Shown here piece by piece: positions 1 through 6,720 of a DNA stretch of 15,450 nt. Both the position numbers and the translations under genes were made by a program. The notes under the pieces were generated by a model. That model made no database searches. It had not been told where the DNA came from and saw only the letters and a program-made list of their open reading frames with translations. This DNA comes from Lachnospiraceae bacterium UBA1760 (lineage in GTDB: Bacteria; Bacillota; Clostridia; Lachnospirales; Lachnospiraceae): positions 95,874-111,323 of the forward strand of contig DCHE01000013.1 in NCBI GenBank assembly GCA_002314775.1, given 5' to 3'. Every line of letters starts with the position of its first letter. Position 1 is the first letter of the stretch.

Positions 1-1
1 G

Positions 2-21
2 AAGTATTATGAATAATACTT
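2..21. repeat. Perfect inverted repeat at window start
   Basis: The arms AAGTATTAT and ATAATACTT are perfect reverse complements separated by only two bases (GA). No T-run follows, so it is not a convincing intrinsic terminator. It lies about 50 bases upstream of the first ORF and could be an operator or part of an upstream gene's end. The window starts here, so the context is missing. Confidence 0.4.
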
Positions 22-73
22 GGAATAAGAGAAGTAGTTCATTTTACATTGATTAATAAAAAGAGGAATATAT

Positions 74-217
74 ATGTTAGATTTTGATGAAGAACTGAAA
101 AGATTTAAGCCAAGCCTTGAGGTTAATCAGACTGAGGATGCAATCTACCAGAATGACCTTAAGGACATAACTGATGTGGTTCTCCAGATGACTAAGGATT
201 TGAAAGGAATAAAGTAG
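74..217 (+). CDS. Small acidic protein of unknown function (47 aa)
   Basis: A complete 47-codon ORF runs from ATG at 74 to TAG at 215-217, preceded by AAGAGGA about six bases upstream as a ribosome binding site. The product starts MLDFDEELKRFKPSLEV and is mostly charged and probably helical, with no membrane segment, signal peptide or cysteine. I do not recognise the family. The stop codon is separated by a single base from the ATG of the downstream zinc-ribbon/TPR gene at 219, so the two are almost certainly co-transcribed and translationally coupled. That coupling and the in-place ribosome binding site are the main reasons for calling it a gene. No function can be assigned; a partner or regulator of the downstream membrane protein is a guess from position only. 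Confidence 0.65.
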   Translation: MLDFDEELKRFKPSLEVNQTEDAIYQNDLKDITDVVLQMTKDLKGIK

Positions 218-218
218 T

Positions 219-1403
219 ATGGCAATTAGAAAAAAATGCCTTTACTGCGGTGAGCCTGTAAGAACCAATGATTACTGCTCAGCCTGTAATCTGAATCAGG
301 AGTTTTTGAAAAAAGCTTACAACACGTCTAATTATTATTACAATATCGGCTATGACAAGGCAAAGGTAAGAGATTTGTCCGGTGCAATTGAGTCACTCAA
401 GATGTCGCTAAGATATAATAAAAAGAACGTTGATGCCAGAAATCTGATAGGACTAGTTTACTATGAGATGGGAGACGTTGTAACAGCTTTGAGCCACTGG
501 GTTATGAGCTTAAACTGCAGACCGAAGGACAATATTGCGTCAGAATATCTAAAAAAACTTAAGAATGATCCAAAGTACCTTGAGAATGTATCTCAGATTG
601 CAAAGATGTTTAATCAGGCTCTTGCAGCTGCTGGAAGAAAGGATTTTGATCTTGCTTTTATTCAGCTGAAGAAGATTGTTGCCTTGAACCAACATTATAT
701 CAAGGCATATCTTCTCATGGCACTTATATATTCAGAGCAGAAAAGAGAAGGTCAGGCTAAAAAATGTCTTGCACATATTCTTTCAATAGATAGAACAAAC
801 ACTCTTGCAATCCATTATCTTAGAGAGCTTGGAGAGACAGAGGAGACTATTCTTAAGATAGCTGTGGATGAGATTGAGGAAAGTGCCAGTCATAAGGAAG
901 AATACTATGGTATGGAGGAGGCAGATTATACCTCGACTGGCAGACCGATAGTAAAGATTGAGCCTGAGTACAAAAATAAGAGAGAGAACGAGAAGAGAAT
1001 CAAGCGAAGAAAAGAATTCGATATGGCGAAGTTCTCAAACGTATACATGATTACCGGTCTTGTTATAGGTATGCTTGTGATGGGATTTCTTGTTTTGCCA
1101 CACATAAAGAAAAACTATAGGCAGGATGTCACAAATGTCGAAGCAGACTTGAGCGCGGAGCTTTCATCAAAGAATAGTCAGATAGACATTTTATCGAAGG
1201 AGAAAAATGATATTGCGACAGAGCTTGATGCACTTAGGGCAGAGAATGAAGAGCTTAAGAAGACAAACACTGCAATAAAGAACAAGTTAAGTAAGGAGGC
1301 CCTTGAGGAGCTTAACAACAAGGACCATGACGATACTCTGGATGTATCTAACAAGAGTAATATGAGCGTTGAGGAGATTCAGGGAATTATTGATAGCGAG
1401 TAA
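219..1403 (+). CDS. Zinc-ribbon, TPR-repeat, single-pass membrane coiled-coil protein
   Basis: The 394-residue product has four visible parts. (1) An N-terminal zinc ribbon with Cys7-x2-Cys10 and Cys20-x2-Cys23. (2) Residues about 37-205 contain TPR-like helix pairs, for example around NVDARNLIGLVYYEMGD and HYIKAYLLMALIYSEQ. (3) A basic stretch precedes one hydrophobic helix at about 273-295. (4) A heptad-like coiled coil at about 300-350 is followed by an acidic tail. The zinc ribbon and TPRs are probably cytoplasmic and the coiled coil extracytoplasmic, by the positive-inside rule (KRIKRRKEF lies before the helix). TPRs normally scaffold protein-protein contacts; no catalytic motif is visible. 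The start at 219 is one base after the upstream small ORF's stop, with AAAGGA about ten bases before it. Proteins of this architecture occur in Lachnospiraceae without an assigned role, and none is assigned here. Confidence 0.85.
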   Translation: MAIRKKCLYCGEPVRTNDYCSACNLNQEFLKKAYNTSNYYYNIGYDKAKVRDLSGAIESLKMSLRYNKKNVDARNLIGLVYYEMGDVVTALSHWVMSLNCRPKDNIASEYLKKLKNDPKYLENVSQIAKMFNQALAAAGRKDFDLAFIQLKKIVALNQHYIKAYLLMALIYSEQKREGQAKKCLAHILSIDRTNTLAIHYLRELGETEETILKIAVDEIEESASHKEEYYGMEEADYTSTGRPIVKIEPEYKNKRENEKRIKRRKEFDMAKFSNVYMITGLVIGMLVMGFLVLPHIKKNYRQDVTNVEADLSAELSSKNSQIDILSKEKNDIATELDALRAENEELKKTNTAIKNKLSKEALEELNNKDHDDTLDVSNKSNMSVEEIQGIIDSE

Positions 1404-1479
1404 GCTGGTGTAATGCTTATCATTATTAATGCGGATGAAAAGCATAACATGTTTATTAGTATATTAGGCATATATAAAA

Positions 1480-1521
1480 ACGTAATATAAAGAGCGTAAT
1501 ATAAAGAACGTAACATAAGGA
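1480..1521. repeat. Three tandem 14-bp repeats
   Basis: Three adjacent 14-base units are seen: ACGTAATATAAAGA (1480-1493), GCGTAATATAAAGA (1494-1507) and a diverged ACGTAACATAAGGA (1508-1521). The last unit runs into the 5' arm of the following terminator stem. The array lies in the 3' region of the TPR gene. It may be simple slippage expansion or a protein-binding array; the sequence does not decide. Confidence 0.6.
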
Positions 1522-1553
1522 AGGAATACCAAAGCGGATATTTCTTCCTTTTT
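1517..1553 (+). terminator. Intrinsic terminator after the TPR gene
   Basis: A 12-bp stem pairs 1517-1528 (AAGGAAGGAATA) with 1539-1550 (TATTTCTTCCTT), including one G-T wobble. The loop is 10 bases and the 3' arm ends in a T-run (1549-1553). It would end the transcript of the 47-aa ORF and TPR gene and separate it from the glycerophosphotransferase fusion gene. Confidence 0.75.
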
Positions 1554-1631
1554 ATAAAACTGGCTAACCATCAGTACTATGCGAAGCTGAGTATATTGTT
1601 AAGAATAGTGCAAGGTTTTTAAAGCTATTAT

Positions 1632-1637
1632 GGAGGG
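1632..1637 (+). promoter_or_regulatory. Ribosome binding site that fixes the start of the fusion gene
   Basis: GGAGGG lies 4-5 bases before the ATG at 1642 and directly after an in-frame ATG at 1630. The ATG at 1630 has no good Shine-Dalgarno sequence of its own, so 1642 is the better start. Confidence 0.7.
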
Positions 1638-1641
1638 AAGT

Positions 1642-3606
1642 ATGCAGGTAGGATTTAAGATTAAACAAAATATAAAAGCAAGACTTCAAAATGATATCCT
1701 GCCCAAAAGGTATGACAGGTACAGAAACCTGCCTATAGAAAAGGGAAAGGTTATATTTGCTGACTGTCACAGTGATGGACTTACTCCAAGCATGAGAGCG
1801 ATGTATATTAAGCTTAGAAGGATGAATATGCATATCTATAATATGTGCGTTGACTTTAGCCAGATGACTAAGTCGGATATTATCAGGTATATGAATTATT
1901 TTATGAAGGAGTATGCAACTGCGGAATATGTAATCATTTCCAGCTATTTTCTTCCTGTTTCGGCCTGTGAAAAGAGACCGGAAACTACGGTTATCCAGCT
2001 TTGGCATTCCTGCGGCCTTATGAAAAAGATGGGCTATGACGCAAAGGATGATATTCCAGAGGAATATAAGGGAAATCCTTCAAAGAATTTTGATATAGTA
2101 ACTGTGAGTTCTGAGGCGTGTATTAAGCCATGGGCAAGCGGAATGGGAATTCCTGAGGACAAGGTGGTTGCAACAGGTGTATCAAGAACGGATCTCTATT
2201 TTAGCAAAAAATATAATGACAGAAATATTGCCAAGTTCTACGAGTTGTACCCTGAAGCGAGAGGTAAAAAGATAGCCATATACGCTCCGACCTTCTCTGG
2301 AAATGCAGCTAATCCAAGCTGCAACGGAATAGAATCAGGTATTGTTGAAATGATAAAGGAAATAGGAGATGAATGGTATTTTATAATCAAGCTTCATCCT
2401 CATATGGAAAAAAAGTATCCTGAGTATAAGTGTGATATCGCGACAGAGGAGCTGCTTGCAGTTGCGGACGTTATGATTTCAGATTATTCGTCAGTAATTT
2501 TCGATTTTCTTGCCTACAAAAAAACTGTTATTCTCTACGCTCCGGATTACGAGGAGTATGAGCGTGAAAGGGGCTTTTATATTGATTACAACGACTTTCC
2601 GTTTTTGAAATGCAATGATGTGCATACGCTAAAAAAAGCGATTGTCGAAAAAGAATATGAGATAAGCAGGGAAGCACTTGATAGATGCTACGAATACCAT
2701 ATGGGTATGTGCGATGGAAGAGCGACCGACAGAATACTTGAACTTGCCCAAATAAAACAAAACGAAATCGAGCTGGTAGCACTTGATTTGGATGGAACGC
2801 TTCTGGGAAATGATGGCAGACTTTCTGCAAATTCAAAAAATGTGGTAGAAAATCTTATTCTGTCAGGAGTTGAGGTTGTAATAGCAAGTGGACGCTCTTA
2901 CAAGTCCCTTCCAGAAGAGGTTACCTCGATAAGAGGAATACGGTATGCGATTTGTTCTAACGGAGCAACAATATATAACAATGTGACAAAGGAAAGGGAA
3001 AAGGGCTTTTACCTAACCAGGAAGGCAGTATATAGAATTGCCAAGATAGCTTCAAAATACCATGTTCAGCTGGATGCATTTTACAGAGATCAGGCATATA
3101 TTGATAAAAGGTATTTTGATGCCTTGGATACGGATGAATGGCGAGATGAGCTGACCAGAGAATATATTAAAAAGACTAGAAAAGCGGTGCCATCAATCTA
3201 TGATTTTGTGAGGCAGCACAAGGACGAACTTGACTGCCTGAATATTACAGTATATGATCCAAAGCTTAGAAGGAAGATAATAAAAGAGATAAATAGTGAG
3301 GTGCCAGACATATTTTTCACAGCCTCGGTACCACATTTACTCGAGATGTCCTATAAGGATGCAGGCAAGAAGAACGGACTTAGATATATTGCTGAAAAGC
3401 TTAATATTAAGCCTGATAATATTGCAGCCTTTGGAAATGCAGACAATGATGCGGATATGATAGAGTATGCCGGTTATGGATATGCGGTGGCCGAGTCAAG
3501 CGATGAGGCAAAGAAAAAAGCGAAGTTTATAATTGGTTCAAATGACGACGATTCGGTTGCAAAGGTTCTGAGCCAGATATTAAAAAACAGGATTATTAAG
3601 CGTTGA
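1642..3606 (+). CDS. Fusion: CDP-glycerol glycerophosphotransferase domain + Cof-type HAD phosphatase
   Basis: The 654-residue product joins two enzymes. Residues about 1-370 match the CDP-glycerol:glycerophosphate glycerophosphotransferase family (TagB/TagF, Glyphos_transf). Its landmarks in order are QLWHSCGLMKKMG, VATGVSRTDLYF, IYAPTFSG, IIKLHPH and SDYSSVIFDFL. Such enzymes transfer glycerol phosphate from CDP-glycerol in teichoic-acid-like polymer synthesis at the membrane's inner face. Residues about 376-654 form a HAD-IIB (Cof-type) phosphatase: DLDGT (382-386, nucleophile Asp382, acid Asp384), IASGRS (motif II), a Lys in the DAGKKNG region (motif III) and FGNADNDADM (motif IV). The C2 cap lies between motifs II and III. 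Both halves look catalytically intact. No membrane helix is seen. The start at 1642 is chosen over 1630 because GGAGGG sits between them. The HAD half may dephosphorylate a glycopolymer precursor or product, but its substrate is unknown. The fusion is continuous with no frameshift. Confidence 0.9.
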   Translation: MQVGFKIKQNIKARLQNDILPKRYDRYRNLPIEKGKVIFADCHSDGLTPSMRAMYIKLRRMNMHIYNMCVDFSQMTKSDIIRYMNYFMKEYATAEYVIISSYFLPVSACEKRPETTVIQLWHSCGLMKKMGYDAKDDIPEEYKGNPSKNFDIVTVSSEACIKPWASGMGIPEDKVVATGVSRTDLYFSKKYNDRNIAKFYELYPEARGKKIAIYAPTFSGNAANPSCNGIESGIVEMIKEIGDEWYFIIKLHPHMEKKYPEYKCDIATEELLAVADVMISDYSSVIFDFLAYKKTVILYAPDYEEYERERGFYIDYNDFPFLKCNDVHTLKKAIVEKEYEISREALDRCYEYHMGMCDGRATDRILELAQIKQNEIELVALDLDGTLLGNDGRLSANSKNVVENLILSGVEVVIASGRSYKSLPEEVTSIRGIRYAICSNGATIYNNVTKEREKGFYLTRKAVYRIAKIASKYHVQLDAFYRDQAYIDKRYFDALDTDEWRDELTREYIKKTRKAVPSIYDFVRQHKDELDCLNITVYDPKLRRKIIKEINSEVPDIFFTASVPHLLEMSYKDAGKKNGLRYIAEKLNIKPDNIAAFGNADNDADMIEYAGYGYAVAESSDEAKKKAKFIIGSNDDDSVAKVLSQILKNRIIKR

Positions 3607-3636
3607 TTAATTGTAGATTAAATATTCGTGATGTTG

Positions 3637-3665
3637 TTGCAAAAAGCTAAAATAGGGATTATTAT
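3637..3665 (+). promoter_or_regulatory. Sigma-A-like promoter for the DUF308-MATE operon
   Basis: TTGCAA (3637-3642) and TATTAT (3660-3665) are separated by 17 bases. They lie about 90 bases upstream of the DUF308-like gene, which gives an AT-rich leader with short direct repeats of the type AAAATATAGAG at about 3670-3700. This is called by consensus match only. Confidence 0.5.
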
Positions 3666-3755
3666 TGTAAAAAAATATAGAGAAAATATAGAGAAGATAT
3701 AAACCATATATAAACCAAATGGAAATCTATATTAATATCTGAATGGAGGATTACA

Positions 3756-4325
3756 ATGAGTGATAGAAATATTGGTACTTTTTTGAAGGATAAAACCTCG
3801 GAGCTAATAGTACCTGCAATTATGTTTATTATTGGATTGATAGCATTTTTTAGTCCTGGAAGGGTGCTTAACATAGTAGGATATATAGTTGGAAGCCTGC
3901 TTCTTTTGGGAGCATTTATCTTAGGTGTGTCAGGCTACCAGAAGCAAAGGATGGGAAGCCTGATAGTTGGTGTAATCTGTGGTGTTATTGCGATATTATT
4001 CTTGGTTAATCCAGGAGGAAGAATACTCTTTTTATTAAAGATTCTTGGTTTTATTATAATTGTTAATTCAATCATGGGAATTTTGGAAATCAGAGCATCT
4101 AAGAGTGGTCTTAGTGGAAGCTGGATAAGATATGCAATATTCGAGATTGTTTCCGCAGCAGTTGGAGCATTTCTCTTCTTTGTAACAGAAGATACAACAG
4201 GAACTATAATTTCAGTGCTTGGAGTACTGCTTATTATTTCTGGAATTACCAATGCGATATCTGCATACAAGGCATACAAATACGGAAGACCAGTAAACGA
4301 TGGAAATGTCGTTTGGGAAGAGTAA
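3756..4325 (+). CDS. DUF308/HdeD-like integral membrane protein
   Basis: The 189-residue product is dominated by about six hydrophobic helices (for example IMFIIGLIAFFSPG, IVGSLLLLGAFILG, LIVGVICGVIAILFLVNPG, FLLKILGFIIIVNSIMGI, VSAAVGAFLFF, IISVLGVLLIISGITNAI). The recurring G-x-ISG/LG-I patterns and NPG turns are typical of the DUF308 (HdeD-like) family. HdeD in Escherichia coli is linked to acid resistance, but most Gram-positive members have no tested role. The ATG at 3756 follows GGAGGA at 3745-3750 with ideal spacing. The gene ends three bases before the MATE transporter start, so the two form an operon under the promoter at 3637. The family call is by pattern recognition; function is not inferred beyond membrane location. 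Confidence 0.8.
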   Translation: MSDRNIGTFLKDKTSELIVPAIMFIIGLIAFFSPGRVLNIVGYIVGSLLLLGAFILGVSGYQKQRMGSLIVGVICGVIAILFLVNPGGRILFLLKILGFIIIVNSIMGILEIRASKSGLSGSWIRYAIFEIVSAAVGAFLFFVTEDTTGTIISVLGVLLIISGITNAISAYKAYKYGRPVNDGNVVWEE

Positions 4326-4328
4326 AAA

Positions 4329-5663
4329 ATGAATAAGGATTTAACCGTAGGAAAGGAGGAGGTCGTACTTTGTAAGTTCGCCCTCCCTCTTTTCCTGAGT
4401 ATCATTTTCCAGCAGATGTATAATATCTGTGACAGCCTTATTGCTGGAAAATACGTTGGAAATATAGCCCTGGCAGCAGTTGGTAACTCTTATGAGATTA
4501 CACTCATTTACCTTGCCTTCGCCTTCGGCTGTAACATAGGCTGTTCGGTGGTGGTATCAGAGTTTTATGGTGCCAGGAAAAATAAAGAACTGAAATCGGC
4601 AGTATCTACAACCTTCATTGCCAGTGGAATTTTGTGTATCACACTTATGATACTTGGATTTGCACTTGGACCAGCAATGCTTAGGATGATTCATACAAAG
4701 GAGAGCGTGTTTAATGACTCGCTTATATATCTGAATATATATACAGGCGGACTTTTGTTTCTGTTTTTCTATAATATTGCAACAGGAATATTCTCAGCAC
4801 TGGGAGATTCTAAAACACCATTTATATTTCTGGCAGCATCATCATCGGCGAATGTTATCTGTGATTATGCCTTTGTCAGATACCTTGATATGGGTGTTGC
4901 AGGAGTTGCCTGGGCAACCTTTATCTGTCAGGGCGCAAGCTGTATATTATCGCTTCTGGCTGTGATAAAAAGATTGAAGAAGCTCGAGTGTGAGGAAAAA
5001 CCAGAGGCATTCTCGAGGCGCATGCTGAAGAAGCTTAGTTTTGTGGCAATTCCAAGCATCCTGCAGCAAAGCTTTATATCTGTCGGAAATATCATAATTC
5101 AGGGAATAATAAATGACTTTGGACCGAATGCAACCGCAGGATACGCAGCAGCAGTTAAATTAAACAATATGGTTATTACCTCATTTACGACAATTGGAAA
5201 TGCGATGTCAAACTTTACTGCACAGAATCTTGGGGCAGGTAAGCCAGGGAGAATTAAGAAGGGGCTTAGAGGTGGGCTGATACTTGTATATTCACTGTCG
5301 TTAATCGCCTTTGTTCTCTTTTTCTTCAAGGGGGCAGCGTTTGTTGACCTTTTTATGAAGGAGGCCAAGGGAGAGGCTACTGGCATAGGTGTTGATTTCC
5401 TCAGGATAGTAGCACCATTTTATTTTGTAGTAGCGACAAAGCTTGTCTGTGACGGCGTGCTTAGAGGTGCGGGAGTTATGAAGCTTTTTATGATTGCAAC
5501 ATTTACGGATTTGATACTTAGAGTTTTGTTCGCAATAATACTTTCTAAATCCTTTGCAACGACAGGAATATGGATGGCATGGCCTGTGGGCTGGTGCATT
5601 GCTACAGTGCTATCTGTTATATTTTACCTAAGAAAGCAAAAGGATAATTTCATAAGTGAATAA
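4329..5663 (+). CDS. MATE family efflux transporter
   Basis: This 444-residue protein has about twelve hydrophobic segments in two homologous halves (MatE domains about 15-175 and 235-400). MATE proteins export cationic drugs, metabolites or polysaccharide-related compounds in exchange for Na+ or H+. Family signatures include the N-terminal pattern LPLFLSIIFQQMYNICDSLIAGKYVG, the AVGNSYE segment, the TPFIF loop after ALGDSK, and the second-half counterpart around NFTAQNLGAGKPGR. Length is normal for the family (about 440-460). The ATG at 4329 is three bases after the upstream stop and has only a weak ribosome binding site (GGAAGAG), so translation probably depends on coupling to the DUF308-like gene. 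A strong AGGAGG downstream at about 4355 is not followed by a usable in-frame start. The substrate cannot be predicted. Confidence 0.95.
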   Translation: MNKDLTVGKEEVVLCKFALPLFLSIIFQQMYNICDSLIAGKYVGNIALAAVGNSYEITLIYLAFAFGCNIGCSVVVSEFYGARKNKELKSAVSTTFIASGILCITLMILGFALGPAMLRMIHTKESVFNDSLIYLNIYTGGLLFLFFYNIATGIFSALGDSKTPFIFLAASSSANVICDYAFVRYLDMGVAGVAWATFICQGASCILSLLAVIKRLKKLECEEKPEAFSRRMLKKLSFVAIPSILQQSFISVGNIIIQGIINDFGPNATAGYAAAVKLNNMVITSFTTIGNAMSNFTAQNLGAGKPGRIKKGLRGGLILVYSLSLIAFVLFFFKGAAFVDLFMKEAKGEATGIGVDFLRIVAPFYFVVATKLVCDGVLRGAGVMKLFMIATFTDLILRVLFAIILSKSFATTGIWMAWPVGWCIATVLSVIFYLRKQKDNFISE

Positions 5664-5665
5664 TT

Positions 5666-5713
5666 AAAAAATGCCTGCAAAAGCTAAGCAGTTAGCTGAT
5701 GCAGGCATTTTTT
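5666..5713. terminator. Bidirectional intrinsic terminator between convergent genes
   Basis: A perfect 13-bp stem pairs 5666-5678 (AAAAAATGCCTGC) with 5701-5713 (GCAGGCATTTTTT). Inside it a second 6-bp stem pairs AGCTAA (5682-5687) with TTAGCT (5692-5697) around a GCAG loop. The A-run and T-run on the two sides make it work on both strands, ending the MATE transcript (+) and the TPM-like gene transcript (-). Confidence 0.9.
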
Positions 5714-5724
5714 AGTTACACTTT

Positions 5725-6480
5725 TTAGTTATCTTTAGTGTCTTTTTCTGCAGTTACTATAGCAACGTATATAAGAAAAACGATTAGTAGAAACAGTATT
5801 ATTGAAACGATAATAAGAATAGTGAGCATCAGAGTATTCTTTTCGAAAAAGCTGAGCTTGTGATACATTATTCTCTTGGCAGAATTTGAAAGATTGGTTC
5901 CAAAAACCATGCCATAATCGATATTTGCCTTGCCCTCCTCTGTAAGAGAAGATAGAAGGTAGTCCTTGATGATTAGTGTAGCTTCTTCGTCAATTGTTTT
6001 TGTTATATCTGAGCCGGGAGTAACATAGATATTGTTAGTCTGGTCATCAAAGATAATAAGAAGATGCTCCTGATCTGAAAATAGCACACCATATCTGTCC
6101 TTTACATAGGAATCCACAGTCTCATATGCAGTATCCTTGATATAGGTTGAAAGATCATTATAAAACTCGTAGTAGCAGCAAACGCCTGTAGTATCGTAAA
6201 ATGAATCGACACCCACTGCTATTTTATCGCCCTCTCCTGTGTAGAGAACTCCATAGTCTGAGTAAGGGATTTTATCGGGCTTAAGCTTTGAACTATATTG
6301 TGGTCTGTCAATCTGGCTGTAGCTGTCTTTATCATACTCGTCCTCGTTTGGAGCAGCCTTTGATCCGATGCCTTTATTTATCGCAAAGGCTAAAAATAAT
6401 ATAATAATAAATACTATAAAAATGGCAACAGAAATGATTAGTTTTAATTGTTTAGTGTCATATTCCCTGATACGGCGCAT
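5725..6480 (-). CDS. TPM-fold-like protein with two membrane helices
   Basis: The 251-residue product has a basic N-terminus, a hydrophobic helix at about 13-33, a soluble domain at about 60-205, a second strongly hydrophobic helix at about 215-240 and a short charged tail. The middle domain carries the pattern SFYDTTGVCCYYEFYNDL, then FSDQEHLLIIFDD, then IYVTPGSD. This resembles the TPM/DUF477-type domain of Firmicute membrane proteins (FY..TGV....Y.; H...V.F; ...G). The TPM domain has been tied to photosystem repair phosphatase activity in plants, but no role can be inferred for this protein. With two helices the soluble domain would sit outside the cell. The start is supported by GGAGGAAGG just upstream (6484-6492 on the complementary strand). 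It stands alone, with its own tandem promoters and a shared terminator. Confidence 0.7.
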   Translation of the reverse strand: MRRIREYDTKQLKLIISVAIFIVFIIILFLAFAINKGIGSKAAPNEDEYDKDSYSQIDRPQYSSKLKPDKIPYSDYGVLYTGEGDKIAVGVDSFYDTTGVCCYYEFYNDLSTYIKDTAYETVDSYVKDRYGVLFSDQEHLLIIFDDQTNNIYVTPGSDITKTIDEEATLIIKDYLLSSLTEEGKANIDYGMVFGTNLSNSAKRIMYHKLSFFEKNTLMLTILIIVSIILFLLIVFLIYVAIVTAEKDTKDN

Positions 6481-6521
6481 AAACCTTCCTCCGATTAGTA
6501 TACATAATATTGTCTTTGTTC

Positions 6522-6550
6522 ATTTTAGCCTAGAGCACTCCTTATGTAAA
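6522..6550 (-). promoter_or_regulatory. Proximal promoter of the TPM-like gene
   Basis: On the minus strand, TTTACA (complement of 6545-6550) and TAAAAT (complement of 6522-6527) are separated by 17 bases. The site lies about 40 bases upstream of the start codon at 6480. Confidence 0.5.
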
Positions 6551-6555
6551 CAGAA

Positions 6556-6584
6556 ATAATATTAAGAATATGTGATAATCACAA
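6556..6584 (-). promoter_or_regulatory. Distal promoter of the TPM-like gene with overlapping palindrome
   Basis: On the minus strand, TTGTGA (complement of 6579-6584) and TATTAT (complement of 6556-6561) are separated by 17 bases. The perfect inverted repeat TGTGAT-A-ATCACA (6571-6583) covers the -35 element and part of the spacer, where a repressor could block RNA polymerase. The two promoters are tandem; which one is used is unknown. Confidence 0.45.
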
Positions 6585-6620
6585 TAATACTTTTATAATT
6601 TGCAGATTTATGATAATTTA

Positions 6621-6675
6621 TAAAGTAAGGTGCGAAGCACCGACTTTATTTGAGCAAGTAGCGTAAGCGGATTGC
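6621..6675 (+). other. Pair of stem-loops in the ispF leader (possible interspersed repeat)
   Basis: Hairpin 1 (6621-6648) pairs TAAAGT with ACTTTA and GGTGC with GCACC around a GAA loop, with a small internal bulge. Hairpin 2 (6654-6675) pairs GCAA with TTGC and has an inner GC-GTAA-GC cap. Both cores are GC-rich islands in very AT-rich DNA about 45-100 bases before ispF. Hairpin 1 is followed by only a broken T-run (ACTTTATTT), so terminator function is uncertain. The GC-rich character and tandem arrangement suggest a REP-like repeat or an RNA element; no known riboswitch consensus was recognised. Confidence 0.4.
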
Positions 6676-6720
6676 GAATATTGACAATAAGATATAAATA
6701 AAAATAAGGACGGAGATTAT

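Noticed and set aside
1413..1445. Possible hairpin ATGCTT...AAGCAT after the TPR gene
   Set aside because: Only six base pairs with a 21-base loop and no T-run; the terminator at 1517-1553 is far more convincing.
1630..1641. Upstream ATG at 1630 as the start of the glycerophosphotransferase-HAD gene
   Set aside because: The best Shine-Dalgarno sequence (GGAGGG, 1632-1637) lies between this ATG and the in-frame ATG at 1642, and nothing comparable precedes 1630.
1564..2007. Minus-strand open frame opposite the glycerophosphotransferase domain
   Set aside because: It lies largely antisense to a well-supported gene, has no recognisable domain and no fitting ribosome binding site; it is a shadow of the real coding frame.
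3935..4405. Minus-strand open frame opposite the DUF308-like gene
   Set aside because: It is antisense to a clear membrane-protein gene and extends into the MATE start; composition is explained by the opposite strand.
6681..6709. TTGACA at 6681 as the -35 of an ispF promoter
   Set aside because: At 16-18 bases downstream there is no acceptable -10 hexamer, and the nearby TATAAA at 6693 is only six bases away.
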